This document shows positions 32,966 through 44,411 of a stretch of 64,000 nt of DNA, in pieces (position 1 is the first letter of the stretch; every line of letters starts with the position of its first letter). A model generated the notes under the pieces. That model made no database searches, was not told where the DNA came from, and was given only the letters and a program-made list of their open reading frames with translations. Origin of the DNA: Pisolithus tinctorius (taxonomy: Eukaryota; Basidiomycota; Agaricomycetes; Boletales; Pisolithaceae); assembly GCA_024663395.1 (NCBI GenBank), contig JANFAH010000025.1, positions 620,001 through 684,000 on the forward strand, in the 5' to 3' direction. Made by a program: the position numbers and the translations under genes.

Positions 32966-34073
32966 ATGTCTGCTGGCCGTGCCCCTTGTCTCTCCCAGCT
33001 CATACGCGTGGCTACCCCTGACCCAATCGAAGCGGAGAAGACTGCTTTAAAGGCGAGGTTTGTCATTGCCTCCGCAGCTCTGGTCGCTGAGGCGAGGTGC
33101 CTCCCAGATGACAAGGAGGAGCTGTGGGAGGAGAAGGTCATGTGGATGCGCTGATGGGAGGAGAGAACAGTAAGTGGGCAAGCCGTCTGAGACCCACAGC
33201 ATTGACCATCCTCTAGGGGGAGGTGTACCCCATCGTCGAGCGCAGGCAAGAACTGGGCATCGACACCAAGATAGACACAGCGGATGGACCCACTATCGCA
33301 GAGGCTGATGAGGCCTACAAGAGGTGGGTGGCCGAGGAGATTGTGCACAGAAAGGCTGACGAAGACATGCGGATGGGTGAGGAGACTGCGCAGGCCGTCA
33401 GCGAGCAAGATGCGAGTGTCGCAGCGCCAGCAGCGACAGAGAAAATGTCACATGTCGAGGTTGTAGCCTGGCCAGTTCGAAAGGTGAGTGTGCGGTTTGT
33501 ATGATGCAGTAGCAGCTGACACTGGAGTCCCAAGTGATTGCGGCAGACGGTCGCTGAGAGCGAGGTCGAGGACAAGCCAAAGATTGTCATCCCGCCCGGT
33601 TCTATTCTCCACAAGGTGCCCTGCGTGTGTTGCCTGGTCAGGAATGCTGTGTGCATGGGTCCTGTCAGCTGCACGTGCAATGGCTGTGCGTGGATGAAGC
33701 AAAGGTGCAAGAAGTTGACGAAGGCCGTGGGAAAGAGAGCGCAGGCCAGTGCATCAGTCGGTAAGTAATGACCCCATCTCAGGAGGTGTGAAGTTAACGG
33801 TTCGCAGCCCAGGCCTCGAGAGCCGCGAAGGCCGGCCCTTCCAAGAGGGCCATTGATGATGACGATGACGAGGTGGAAGTGGTTGAGAGCCACACATGCA
33901 CAAAAGGGAAGGCACCAGTGCATAGTCGGCTCAATGCCAAGGTTGCGGCCGACCTCTCGCAGTCGCTGAGGCTGCTGCAAGCCGAAGCCGCAGAGTCGCA
34001 GGCCACATACCTTCGCCTGCAGGTGCGCGTCAATCAGCTTGCCAAAGCTCTGGAGAAGATTGGGGTGGAATAG
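32966..34073 (+). pseudogene. Antisense zinc-cluster gene of element G, one nonsense mutation
   Basis: Exons 32,966-33,169, 33,217-33,483, 33,547-33,760 and 33,808-34,073 join to 951 bp (317 codons) in frame, with good GT-AG introns. A single TGA at 33,152-33,154 in exon 1 replaces the CGA (Arg) kept in A and B. The six-cysteine motif is complete (PC-V-CC-x6-C-x7-C-NGC-x6-C with the same spacing as in A). The C-terminal coiled coil (QATYLRLQVRVNQLAKALEK) is present. It is closer to B's copy than to A's copy. TATA box near 32,884. Confidence 0.8.
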
Positions 34074-34953
34074 GAATGTTTGTAGTTAGTTCAGATTCGT
34101 TGTACTGTCCCATCTGCATGTCAGCACGTACTGTGCTAAATATACCACTCTTCTTGCTTCTGTGCGAAGTTGTGAACAGCTCGAAGTGCTTGGTGATGTC
34201 CCGCGGGATAGTGCAGCCGCAGTAGGATATGATGCACGGGGTACTGCCCAACTTGTCTTCTTCATGCGACTTTCGACTTCTCTCAATGGTAAGTCCTCGT
34301 GAAACAATCTTGATGGTAGGATGTGACAGATTCTTGAAGAGGAAGTGAAGGGACTGTTTATTGGGTAGCTGGGACGGTCTTTGTGTATCAATTGTAAGGA
34401 GACGGAAGGAGATTTGAAGGAAAAATAGATCAAGGGGCACACGCTGACTGCACGATCAAAGAGGAAATGCGTGGGGTGGTTGCGAGGATCTGCAGTATAG
34501 GGCAGCCGAGGACGGCATCAGCGAGACTGGTAAGAGAGATAGGAGAGACGTTGTTTTGGCTATATACATATTCGGTGTTTTGTTATTTTTCTGGACGGTT
34601 TTGGACTTTTTGTAAGCGGTTTTTATGTTTTTTGAGTGAGGACTAGCTATCAGTAGAATCACTGGACAAAACCCGGGGTGGAATAGAGGTCTCCAGACGA
34701 AACCCAGGGTAAAACAGATAAAAGGAAACAAACTATGTCTGATATTGGGTGGATCAAGTGGTATGCTGGTCACCCCTGTGGGGGATGTTGAACGCTGACT
34801 GTCCCCAGTCAGCATGGGAGGAGGAACGAGTGCAGTAGAAGAAGCTGTGGGGAGGCGGGCAAGACCACAGAAAGAGGTATGGGTATTGTGGGAGAAGAGG
34901 GTATGGGGGAATAGTGTGATGGACAAACTGCAGATACTGGAAAAGATGGATAG

Positions 34954-37113
34954 TCAGCTGTCTGTGGAGAAAGCCTCCACATCATCATCAGTGGGGTCGT
35001 CCTCAGCCTCTTCAAGAAGGTGGTCTAGTTCTTCATCATCTAGCCCAGTAACACGAGTCACAGTTGCACGGGTTTGAGACTGCGGGTGGTAGGGAAGTAA
35101 GTGGAATGCAGCAAAGCGGAGTTTGGAGATGGAGCCATCCAACTCAGCCAGCAGGTACGAGCCCCCAGTGGTCCGACGAAGGACGACCATGGGACCAGTG
35201 TACCGCAGCTTTGTCTTCTGGTTCAGTTCTTTCTTGATGTGGGAGTTGTGAACAAGCATGAGGGTGCCGGGAGTGAACTTATGGTCTTTAATGCGATGCT
35301 GAAAGGCGGTTTCGAACTGCTGGATAGACTGAAAGCGTGCGCGGAGGACATTGCCGCAGACCTGGTCTAGGTCATCCTGACACTTCTGTAGCTGGTGCGC
35401 ACGCCAAGCAATCAGTTCTGTGGTAGTCAGCAGTGTTGCATCATCGCGGGATAGGGGCAACAGGAAGGTAGCCTCAGCAAGATCAAATGGAAACAGCGGC
35501 TCGACACCATGCACCATGAAGTAAGGGGATAAACCCATAGACTTCAGAATGGTGACCTGCTTGGCCCAGAAGACGGAGTGTGCAACGGTGTGCCAGCGGC
35601 GATCATCATTCTCGCAGCTCTTCATGATAGCCTCGCGAACATCATAGTGGCGGCACTCTACAATGCCGTTAGCCTGAGAGTTGTAAGGAGAGATACGGAT
35701 GTGACGGATATGATATTGTGCGGCTAGGGCATCTAAGGCTTGGACGAATGCAGGACTGTTGTCGGTGACAATCTTGGTGAGTGGACCCCAGCGGCATAGG
35801 ATATCCTCGAAGATGAAGGACGCGAGCGCGGTACTATTTTCCACATGCAACATGCGCCATTCGGGATATGAGGTGAGCGCACAACAAGCCTGTACTATGT
35901 AGCAGTAGCCACCAGCTTTGGGCATCAGCATCGTGTCAATGTGAGCTTTATGAAACAGGCCCCCTATCATGGGCACAGTGGGGGGGATATGAAGCTTCTG
36001 CGTCTGGCGGATCTGGCATTCGTGACAAGTGCAGACATACCACTTCACATCCTCAACAAGAAGAGGCCACCAAAAGTGGAGGAGAAGGTGTGTGTGGACC
36101 GTGAAGACACCTTTGTGCCCAAGGTCGTCATGTGCTTCTTTGATGAGACAGTACCGCTTGGATTCATCGACGACTAGCTGGTGCCGTCCGTGCGGTTCCC
36201 TGCACCATAAGTTGTCATCTAGGAGGAAGAAGCGGCTAGCAGAATTGAAGAAAGATGAGTATTGCGCATCAGTAAGGTCAGGAGGTCGCTCACGGGTCGT
36301 GAGGAATGCGCAGATCATTTCTATCTTTGCTTCGCGTGCCCGAGCTTTCGTGGACTGCGGAATGGCAGGGTCATCTGGGGTATTGGAAGGGTTATTAGCA
36401 TCAGCAGTCACAGAGAATGCAAGATAGAAGGATGCAGGCAGCGGGAGGCTTGCCTGATGGTAAGCGGGTGGCAGTAGGGAATGGTGATCTTGACTGGAAA
36501 GTGACATAGGAGGCAGGCAGTCATTGGCAACTTGTGTAGAGAAAGAGTAAAAATGGTCAATAATGTGGTCTCCATATTCACACGCGGTTCTTTGAGGATT
36601 GTGGCCAGTCAGTTCATTCACCTGTACTCCTTCTTCATCGTCGCTACGAACTACCTCGATCTCGTTTGTGGTGACGTGTTTCGCCATGGTGATGTCTCTG
36701 AACTGTTTGCAAAACTCTGGGGCTACTGCAAATAATTCTTTGACTGGCATGGCAATGCTGGTTTCAAGTACGTGCTCCACAATACACTTGGGTGTGGCTT
36801 CGTCTTTGAGAGGGAATGAGTAACGATACTGGTTTTGATTGCAAGCTGCTGGGTACAGTGTCTGTGTTGGAACAATTGCTGCAGGAACGGGATCCTTGCG
36901 GGCGGGCATTGGAGCCGGATTAGTCGGAGGAACATATGGTTTCGTAGCGGTGGACATTGGAGTAGGTGCAGAGGGATCAGACACCTGGTGAGCGGCACGC
37001 GAACTTTGAACACCAGGGGAAATGATTTCCTCTTCAACAGTGGCTGCGCGTGGGTCCACTCGTGGAGGGTTGGCAGGATGTGCCGCAGGTCGAGCTGTGA
37101 TTTCAACTCCGTC
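34954..37113 (-). CDS. Element G fused protease-linker/integrase frame
   Basis: A 701-codon open frame. The N-terminal part is the gag-protease linker (AATVEEEIISPGVQSSRA, VKELFAVAPEFCKQFRDITM). At YGDHII it passes without frame loss into DHFYSFSTQV, which in A and B lies after RNase H. The in-frame deletion therefore removes protease, RT and RNase H. The integrase part is complete: zinc finger HDDLGHKGVF/CHECQ, core HIDTMLM, IVTDNSPAFVQ, NGIVE, and the acidic tail. DNSPA replaces the usual DNGPT. Whether it is expressed is unknown. Confidence 0.82.
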   Translation of the reverse strand, partial: DGVEITARPAAHPANPPRVDPRAATVEEEIISPGVQSSRAAHQVSDPSAPTPMSTATKPYVPPTNPAPMPARKDPVPAAIVPTQTLYPAACNQNQYRYSFPLKDEATPKCIVEHVLETSIAMPVKELFAVAPEFCKQFRDITMAKHVTTNEIEVVRSDDEEGVQVNELTGHNPQRTACEYGDHIIDHFYSFSTQVANDCLPPMSLSSQDHHSLLPPAYHQASLPLPASFYLAFSVTADANNPSNTPDDPAIPQSTKARAREAKIEMICAFLTTRERPPDLTDAQYSSFFNSASRFFLLDDNLWCREPHGRHQLVVDESKRYCLIKEAHDDLGHKGVFTVHTHLLLHFWWPLLVEDVKWYVCTCHECQIRQTQKLHIPPTVPMIGGLFHKAHIDTMLMPKAGGYCYIVQACCALTSYPEWRMLHVENSTALASFIFEDILCRWGPLTKIVTDNSPAFVQALDALAAQYHIRHIRISPYNSQANGIVECRHYDVREAIMKSCENDDRRWHTVAHSVFWAKQVTILKSMGLSPYFMVHGVEPLFPFDLAEATFLLPLSRDDATLLTTTELIAWRAHQLQKCQDDLDQVCGNVLRARFQSIQQFETAFQHRIKDHKFTPGTLMLVHNSHIKKELNQKTKLRYTGPMVVLRRTTGGSYLLAELDGSISKLRFAAFHLLPYHPQSQTRATVTRVTGLDDEELDHLLEEAEDDPTDDDVEAFSTDS

Positions 37114-37118
37114 GAAGC

Positions 37119-37831
37119 TGTCAAGTCCGGGCCTACTCCGACCAACTCCAACGCCATATAAGGTCTAGAGGAGGGTCCAGAAGCAAGTCCGACACACAGG
37201 AACAGAACTCCGACTAGCGGAGTGGTGGCAGGAATGAAGTCCGCCGAGACAGAGGTGGAGCGGAGTGAGGGCGTCAGGTTTAGCTCGTGTGCTACCCCCT
37301 TGCACGATCTCAGCCCTTGTATTTCAGAGGGAGAGTATAGACAGAAGGTTGGAGGTAAGTCCGACAGACAGAAGATGGAGTCAGGAGGAGTAAGAACTAA
37401 GTTGATATTCGTACTGAAGAACAGCAGAGTACAGTACATGCTTTTATACTGTTATGGAGGTACAGTAATCGGAATCAGAACTGACATATGGAGACTCATA
37501 AATTTTCAAGTAAAACTTCCTGGACGACGAATGAAGGGTAGACGGAGGACATACGAACGGGTAACACAGAACATCCAGAAAAGGAAATAGTCCAGGCACT
37601 GGACCATGCGGTGAGCGCACTGCGGAGTACCTGACTGCGAAGGTAGTCACATGCCCCTCAGAGAATGGACTGCTCGGTCTGGTAGGAGAGCAACACAAGT
37701 CCGACAGCAGTCAGAGTGGAGATGGTTTGCAACCAACAGAAGTTGAGCAGAGTTGGTGCAGAGTGAGTGGACGACCGGCGGAAAAGGTTGCGGAGTGAGC
37801 AAAGACCTATGACGAATGCACAGTTATGACA
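37119..37831. mobile_element. Solo LTR of a different family inserted in element G
   Basis: A 713-bp segment starts TGTCAAGTCCGG and ends GTTATGACA (TG...CA with a TGTCA/TGACA inverted repeat). It is flanked by GAAGC (37,114-37,118) and GAAGT (37,832-37,836), a 5-bp target duplication with one C/T difference. Elements A and B lack it and read straight across this site. It has no coding capacity, so it is probably what remained after LTR-LTR recombination. An ATATAAGG box lies near 37,156. Confidence 0.8.
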
Positions 37832-39632
37832 GAAGTGGGCTTTCTTTCCATGGGGAAAGACTGCTCCCTTTTTACCTTTATCTGCTTGGTAGGTAGCCCA
37901 AGCTTGAGCAACATATGCTTGGAAGTCAGGGTTGGCTAAGTCTGCGACAGGTTCATCGGCATCTTGGACAGTGTTTAAGAAGGCAGAAGGCTGGATCTCC
38001 AACTGCATGTCAATTTCGGGATGAGCAATGCAGAAGAGGTTGGCAGTGCCTTGCGCAGCCGCATTGCGTGGAGCAGCAGGAGTCGCAGTGCGCGTGCTGG
38101 CCTGGTCTCTGTCAGCCATGATGTGGTCAACAGCCTCTCTCAGTGAGTTACATTCAGGGAAACGTGGGATTTGGCTCCTGTCCGCCAGATAGAGACGGTT
38201 GTCTGTACCTCTCGTGATCTTACCGGCGTGGATATAAACTTCAATGAGTGCGCACATCCTCGTCCAGTGGTTGGGGTCTGCACAGAAACTGCAGTCGGGT
38301 CTGCGTTGCTGTGGCAGAGGCTGCGTTTGGAAGTTGTATTCCTGTTTAATGACAGTACCAGAAGGTGGCACTTGCGGCATGTAAGCCGACGAGGGAGGTG
38401 CAGCTGGCGAGGCTGTGGTACCCATCATCGGTACCGCACTACAAAGAGTGGATCCTGTCAGAAGGAACTTGGTGGCTTTGACGACTTCTGCAAGCGGGTA
38501 TGGATCATCAGGGTGGAGGTCGGTGCGGACTATGGAGAGTCGATGATGAATTCAGTCTGCAATGGCCCTCGGGAAGCCATTCAGGAACATGGGATCCTGT
38601 TCCATCTCTGCAAGCTTTTTAGTTTTAATGAGCAGGGCAGAAATCTTAGCGAATTTCCGCTGGTATTCTCCGAGGTCATCCTGGTTCCGCATAGGCTTTG
38701 ACTGATATTCTTCGACGAGATACTGCAGATCCATGCGGCAATAGCAGTCGTCACCCTTGCAGCCAGGGTACAAACCCTTAACAGCTACTACGAAGGCATC
38801 CCAGTCGTCGGCCGCGGGAGTGGCTTCTGGAAGCATTTGCCAGACCTTGGCTTCTTCGAGGTCAGCGTAGCAGATTGCAGCTCTAATCTTGCCATGGTCA
38901 TCAAGAGCAGCAAGAGTACCAAGGAAGTCAATGTCTTCGAGGTATCGTGGAAGCTGTGTGGGAGAATCTCTGCTATATTTAGGTGAGTTTTGTGTACCGC
39001 AGAGCAGTATCTGAAACTGAGGATTAGCCATTGGTGGGTTAACCTGTGGTGGTGGTGCCGGATTGGTAACGGGTGGAACGGGTATTGGTTGCGGGTGCAA
39101 AGCAGTTGGTATAGTGTGCGAGCAAGCTGGCAGAAGCATTGGCAGGTTACTAATTGGCTGATGGGTGGTCTGTGACCAAGTGAGTGGTCGCGGCAGTGTG
39201 GCAGATGGAACTGAGAGTCTGGGTATAGATTTGGAGGCATCAAAGAGACGGGAAAAAGAGGGCGTTGGTGATGATGAATCAGATGATGTGACGGGTGTTA
39301 AAGGTGATGGCAGGGTTTTGGGCCTTCGGGGGGTCGAGTGGATAAAGCCACCGGGAAAATCAGGGGCAGTGAGATCTAGGTGATCCGATGCGACAGATGT
39401 CTGATCTGCCGAAATATCAGGAGGAGTGATCGCGGGTAGTACCCACGGAATGTCAGCGGGTAATTGCATGTGATCCGGTGTTATGGGTGAAACAGGGTGG
39501 AAAATGTCAGAGTCTTCTGACAGGTTGAGATTGCAAAAGTGCAGGTGTAAATTTTCTAGTTCAGTGCGTTCAGCGGTGCGCCTGAGCGACCTTCTGGAAG
39601 CGACAGCAGAATCCCTCGCGGTGGGCTCCAGT
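37832..39632 (-). pseudogene. Element G gag
   Basis: Two open pieces of one frame, capsid (39,469-38,552) and nucleocapsid plus linker (38,428-37,832), are separated by TGA near 38,552 where B has CGA. The zinc knuckle reads CSFCADPNHWTRMC. The 13 bp lost from A and B near this gag's end (PRNAAAQGTANLF here) are present, giving a single gag-protease frame. The reading is cut by the solo LTR. Confidence 0.83.
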
Positions 39633-40287
39633 TGTAGGAAAAGTCCAAGTAGCTGTATAATATGAGCTAGATGGCTTAGATAACAACAATAAAAAATGAA
39701 GGGAATGAATTGCTCGTCCCAAGGGATTCTGGACTGTTGAGACTAGAAGGTGAGACCTGGCGCTTTGTAGCGGTAGTGGTTCGTGACATGCACGGCATGG
39801 TCTGTGGAATAGTACTGGCGATGCGAGTGGTACGAGCGGTATACGTAGTTCGTGCGCGGCGGAATGCGAGACATGCGGTGTAGACAAAGTGTAAAGGAAA
39901 CTTGTGGTGACCTTCCGAGTGCCAAAAGGTATCCTTCTGTACCTAAGTACAGGGCTTTATAGTCCGGACAAACCCAGAACCTAAGTAAGACAGGGTACAG
40001 TAAGGGAAAGCCGTGCAACAGCATGTACACAGAAGACAGGCCAAAACAGAGGCCGAGGGTATGCTACAAGCACTAAAGGAATACAGGCCGTGATAAGAGA
40101 AAGAGTCCGAGGAAAAACAACAACCGGAGCACAGTGGCCGTGGGTATAGCATTGCGTGAGAGGGAGCGAGGGCGTGGGAAGGTAGCGTGTGAACAATGGT
40201 GAACGCAAGAGGGGAGCGGACATAACAGTAGTCACAGAACGGTTAATGATAGGGGCTTACACGTCCAGGGAATGCGGATTCCTCACA
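39633..40287 (-). repeat. 5' LTR of element G (right end of the tandem)
   Basis: 655 bp, TGTAGGAAAAGTCC to ATTCCTCACA on the plus strand. The TATAAAG box reads CTTTATAGTCC near 39,955. The base next to it (40,288) is already element D's RT frame. Confidence 0.9.
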
Positions 40288-41404
40288 CCGTTTCTAACCG
40301 AAACTTCCGATCCTGATCAGGGAACATAAGGATAGGAGCAGTGGTGAAGGCTTCTTTTAGCATGTCAAATGCCATCTGACACTTGTCATCCCATATGAAT
40401 GGAAGGTCTTTCTTTGTGAGGTTATTTAGGGGTTTCGCAATCTGCACAAAGTCCTTAATGAAGCGTCAGTAAAAGTTTGCTAGGCCAAGGAAGCTGCAAA
40501 CTCCACGAACATTGGTAGGTATGGGCCAATCTTGCACAGCAGAGATCTTGGCAGGGTCCATATGCACTCTGTTAATGCCAACTATCATTCCTAAGAAGTC
40601 CACCTCTTGTTGTCCAAAGATACACTTCTGTGGTTTGACAAACAGGTCATTTGTCTTCAGCCTTCTAAGCACCTCCAGCACGATCTTGTTGTGTTCTTCC
40701 TGATTGTCTGTTTTTGTAAATACCATTAGGTCATCGATGTAGATGACAAGCACATCTTCCATATTGCCAAAGATATTGTTCATCATATTCTGGAATGTGG
40801 CAGGCAAGTTACAGAGCCCAAAGAACATGACTAGTGGTTCAAAAGCACCACAATGGCATACGAAAGCAGCTTTCCATTCGTCTCCTTCTTTGATCCTAAC
40901 GTTGTTGTAACCCCAGTGAAGATCCATCTTCGTGAAGAGTTTGCAGCCTTTCAACTTGTCTACAAGCTGAGATATTAAAGGGAGAGGATACGAGTTTTTG
41001 TCAGTGTGCTTGTTTAAATAACGATAGTCCTGGACCATACATTTCTTCCCATCTTTTTTTGGGATGAAGAACACCAGAGAGGTTTGCAGCGATTTACTAG
41101 GCCGAATATATCCCTTCTTGAGCTGACCATCCATGAAGTCACTGACTTCTTTCTGCTCATCAGGGGAGAGGGGAATTAATCTCCCTTTCTTTGGTACAAA
41201 CAACTCCTTTAGTTCTATCGTGTGGTCCCATGGTTTCCTGAGCAGCATGTGCTCAGATTCTTTTTTGGAAAAGACCGATAAATATTCATGGTATGCCTTT
41301 GGAACAAGTTCCTCAGGGGTTTTGTCCATTTTTGGTTTGTCTGTTCCTAGATTTCGAATCCAGGTTACATAAGAGTCCATGGCTTCTCTTTCGAGTTTCT
41401 CCAC
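40288..41404 (-). pseudogene. Element D reverse transcriptase (5' half of pol)
   Basis: RT with FIPKKDGKKCMVQDY, TKMDLHWGYNNVRIKEGDEW and the catalytic VIYIDDLMVFTK. The frame stops at 40,466 with TGA where element C encodes Arg in FYRRFIKDF. Beyond the stop the frame continues to FRLET and is then cut at 40,288 by element G's LTR. RNase H, the next domain, is absent from both halves of D. Confidence 0.88.
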
Positions 41405-41437
41405 CTTGTGTACGAATGAGGATTTTGGTGCAAGCTG

Positions 41438-41960
41438 TCAGCATCTAGCTGGGCACCTTCCCATTTTAACTTCACCTGTCCTCCAATCTATCAGCAGGTT
41501 ATGTTGATGTAACCAGGTATGTCCTAGGATCATGGTACTACCTCCTAGATCGGTAATTTCAGCAAGAAGTTCCTCGTGATGATCAAGGTATGAGACTCGA
41601 AGATGAGCCTGATGCATAATCCTTCCAGCGGAGTTGGGTGAGCCATCGACATTAAATATGTCAACTGCCCTTGGCAGCACTACCTTCAGAATCCGGTTCC
41701 TTTCCACAAAACTCTTATCTATAAATACTCCAGTAGCACCACTATCAAGTAATGCATTAACCTTGAATGCCCAACAGGCATTTGTTCATAAAACCAAAGG
41801 GACCTCCACAGAATCTTTCAGGTTCAGCGTGTGTCGGGTTTCAGACTGTACAGAGGTCTTTGCACTACTACCCTTAAGATCTGGAAGATTGAAAGAAACA
41901 TTTTTTTGTTTTTTATTGCAAGCGGAATTAAGCAGGCTTGGTTTTACATCTGGCCCCGAG
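41438..41960 (-). pseudogene. Element D protease
   Basis: The minus-strand reading contains VNALLDSGATGVFIDKSFV (DSG motif, about 41,700-41,765) and TMILGHTWLHQHNLLIDW, a typical gypsy protease ending. Stops near 41,787 and at 41,438 interrupt the frame. Confidence 0.82.
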
Positions 41961-41974
41961 CCCTTTCAGTGTAG

Positions 41975-42411
41975 GGAATAAGTACTCCCTACTGAGGTGA
42001 TTTAATTATTTTATCTTTTCTATTGTGTTTTTGTTTTGATTTACATTAGTGATACTTAGCCTACCTTTGTGGCGCATTTTTGGTAGCTTAGTCAGCATTT
42101 TTGCGCACTAGTTTAGGTCTACAGTACACAACAAAAAAAAAAAAAAGGAAGAACCAGACTGCAAAGACTGCGAAATCGAAGACTGCAAAAGAAAGACTGC
42201 GACAAGCCCTCACTGAGGCACCCCTAGACGACCCTCCAGACACTGTCACTCACTCGTTTCCCTGCTTCATTCATTCTGACCAACTCAATCCACTCCTTTA
42301 CCTCTTTTCACTACTCCAAGCTCACAGCTCCTCTGGGTCAAACTAGACCCTGTTCTATCAAGCCCTAGGAGTCCCCTGCAGTCCCTAGGATCACTATATA
42401 CCTAACTTATA
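41975..42411. other. Unexplained insert of about 430 bp inside element D between gag and protease
   Basis: Element C has no comparable stretch at this place. The insert carries a run of 15 or more A at 42,128-42,146, clustered GACTGC/GCAGTC motifs (42,155-42,205) and a small hairpin AGGGA...TCCCT at its left edge. I found no coding frame or clear target duplication. A short retroposed RNA is possible. Confidence 0.4.
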
Positions 42412-43670
42412 TCAGGACTCCACTTCAGATGATGTAAAAGTAGGAGAAGAAGAAACTGATTCTGAACCATTAAATACATCCTGTGGTTCTTCGATGTCGA
42501 GAAAAGAGAAGCGATTGAAAGAAACTATTGGTACACTATTTTTGGGTTTTATATTTTCGACTTTTGTGCTTTCTTTTGTATTTTTAAGTCCATAAGTAGA
42601 ACGAAATCCATAAAAGGAAGAAGGAGGAACAGGAACAAATGTCCGCATACTAAAAGAGTCTGCAGGACCTGATTTCACTGCAGCTCCGATTCTTTTAACT
42701 GGTTTATATGAGCAATGATCTGTTCGAAGCTCATCCCCTCCATTGCTTGTAGGTGGGGGTCAGGTCCAGTGTCAGTATTTACAGCCCTGACAGGGCATCC
42801 TTGTGGTTGTGCCTGTTTAGGGCACTCACTTTGATAATGGCCCTTTAGGCCGCACCCAAAGCATGTGATATGGGACTTGTCTTTAGGGGGTCCTTTCCCC
42901 TTTCCTTGTCGTGGGGAAGTGCCTATGTCCATGGGGGCGCCAGCTCCGGGTTGTGTGCCTGTGGCAGAGAAGCCATGAGGTTGGTTCTGAGGCCATACCC
43001 TTGAAGAGGAGGCTGTCATGTATTGGTGGTTTTCAAAATTTCTGGCCATCAACCGGAGCTCTGTCACGTATTCTTTGTACATGTCTTTTCTTTTCCCCAA
43101 ATGGTGCATGAGGCGAAGCACCTCAGGGTTGATAGCCTGTTCAAGGCACAGGATAGCCAGATTGTCAGAAGCACTTGCCATCAGCTTCCAACTGTCGAAC
43201 TCTGCCAAGAAGGCATCCATCCAAGACTGTCCCTGCCTCGCTTTCTGCATCTTTTTCCAGGCCCAGTCCCCATTGTTCATGGGCCAGAAGCATGAGTTGA
43301 GATCAGCCACCACCTCATCAATGGTAGGCCAATTTCTGTTCGCCAAGTGGAAGTCCAACTTGGCTCTTGCATAGTTGCCAGCTATTGGGCCAGTCATCTG
43401 GGTCCAGAAAGCCATGCAGTCCTGGCTTGTATAGTGGTGGACTGCCACTTTGCAGTAGGCTCTCATACGAATTGCCCACTCTTCATATCTTGCCACAGAG
43501 CCGTTGAAAGTTCCAGGCTCTGCAACTCCCCTCTTGGTGGGGTCAAAGTTGTGCATTTGTGCCACAGCTGGCGCTGGTACATATTGCTGCATTGCTTGGG
43601 CCATAGCCGCTGCCATGGCTTGCACCATTGCATAGTCAATAGGAGGGGGTTGCGGTTGGTTTGGGTCCAT
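42412..43670 (-). CDS. Element D gag
   Basis: A 331-residue frame (43,670-42,675) starting MDPNQPQPPPIDYAM, with an Ala/Met/Gln-rich N-terminus, a capsid-like domain (YEEWAIRMRAYCKVAVHHY, FWPMNNGDWAWKKMQKARQG) and the zinc knuckle CFGCGLKGHYQSEC (C-x2-C-x4-H-x4-C). An overlapping open segment in another frame (42,678-42,412) would be the gag-pol linker, so a frameshift may join them. gag itself has no stop, unlike the gag genes of A, B, C and G. Confidence 0.88.
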
Positions 43671-44398
43671 TTCGGCTTGTTAATGGGACCAGTTTACGAA
43701 GGGGGTGGCAGATGGAACGTCTGTTCCGGAGGTTGTAGGGGGTATTAAAAATGAACCTGAGTTCGTTTGGGTCGGGGGAGGGTGATGGTGAAGGATAAAC
43801 GAGTTCCGGAGTAACCTCTCGGAAAAGCTCGAGGGGAGGTAAGGGTAGCGGGGTGAGCAGAGAAAGTGAGTGTGAAAGGCGCGGAGTAGAGAGTTCCCTT
43901 TTGTAAGGGAGGAACCTAAGAGGGAGACAAAGCTCAACCTCTTCCTTCTTGATGGCAGGAATGGTAGTAGGTAAGGGTGATGTAGGCATACTACTCACCG
44001 ATGGTGTTCAGAACCACTGAACACATAGTTTGTTCACTGACACACACCTGATCAATCTCCTAGAAATAGGGAGAGGCCAGCCTGGCACACTATGCGAACT
44101 ACAGTGGGTGTAAGAATGTCGACTACTGGTCTACCTCCGCTGCCATGCGGGAACTATGACTATATATGGCTCAGCCACTCTGGACCTTGCAGGCCCTCTT
44201 GATCAAGCATCACCCTACGTTCACTGAATATGTAAAGTAAAAACTCCCTAAGACGTTTGCCCAACTGGCTCCGTCACTCAGGCGCTCTTGGTCACACTGA
44301 TGGAGGTGGAAAGAATCTACAGGCGGAACTGCCCACTACAAGTATCGTACTGCTGTTAACCCTCGGCACCAGGTATGAAGTGGTAGGGGAGAAGTAGT

Positions 44399-44408
44399 AA
44401 TCTAGTTC
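44399..44408 (-). other. Self-priming primer-binding site of element D
   Basis: The minus strand reads GAACTAGATT three bases after the 5' LTR, exactly complementary to AATCTAGTTC inside the same LTR (44,504-44,513), which lies about 35 nt downstream of a TATATA box. Confidence 0.72.
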
Positions 44409-44411
44409 GAG

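Larger units (their letters stand above)
26164..40287 (-). mobile_element. Element G: deletion derivative in tandem with B
   Basis: Reads on the minus strand from its 5' LTR (39,633-40,287) through gag, then a fused protease-linker/integrase frame, the antisense gene (32,966-34,073) and the shared LTR. About 2.2 kb of protease core, RT and RNase H are missing. A 713-bp solo LTR interrupts the gag-protease linker. It is the only member here that keeps gag and protease linker in one frame before the solo LTR. Confidence 0.85.

Noticed and set aside
7366..40292. CCGC/CCGT as target duplication of the B-G tandem
   Set aside because: Only three bases agree and the flanks are not equivalent positions in D's pol, since about 0.6 kb is missing between them.
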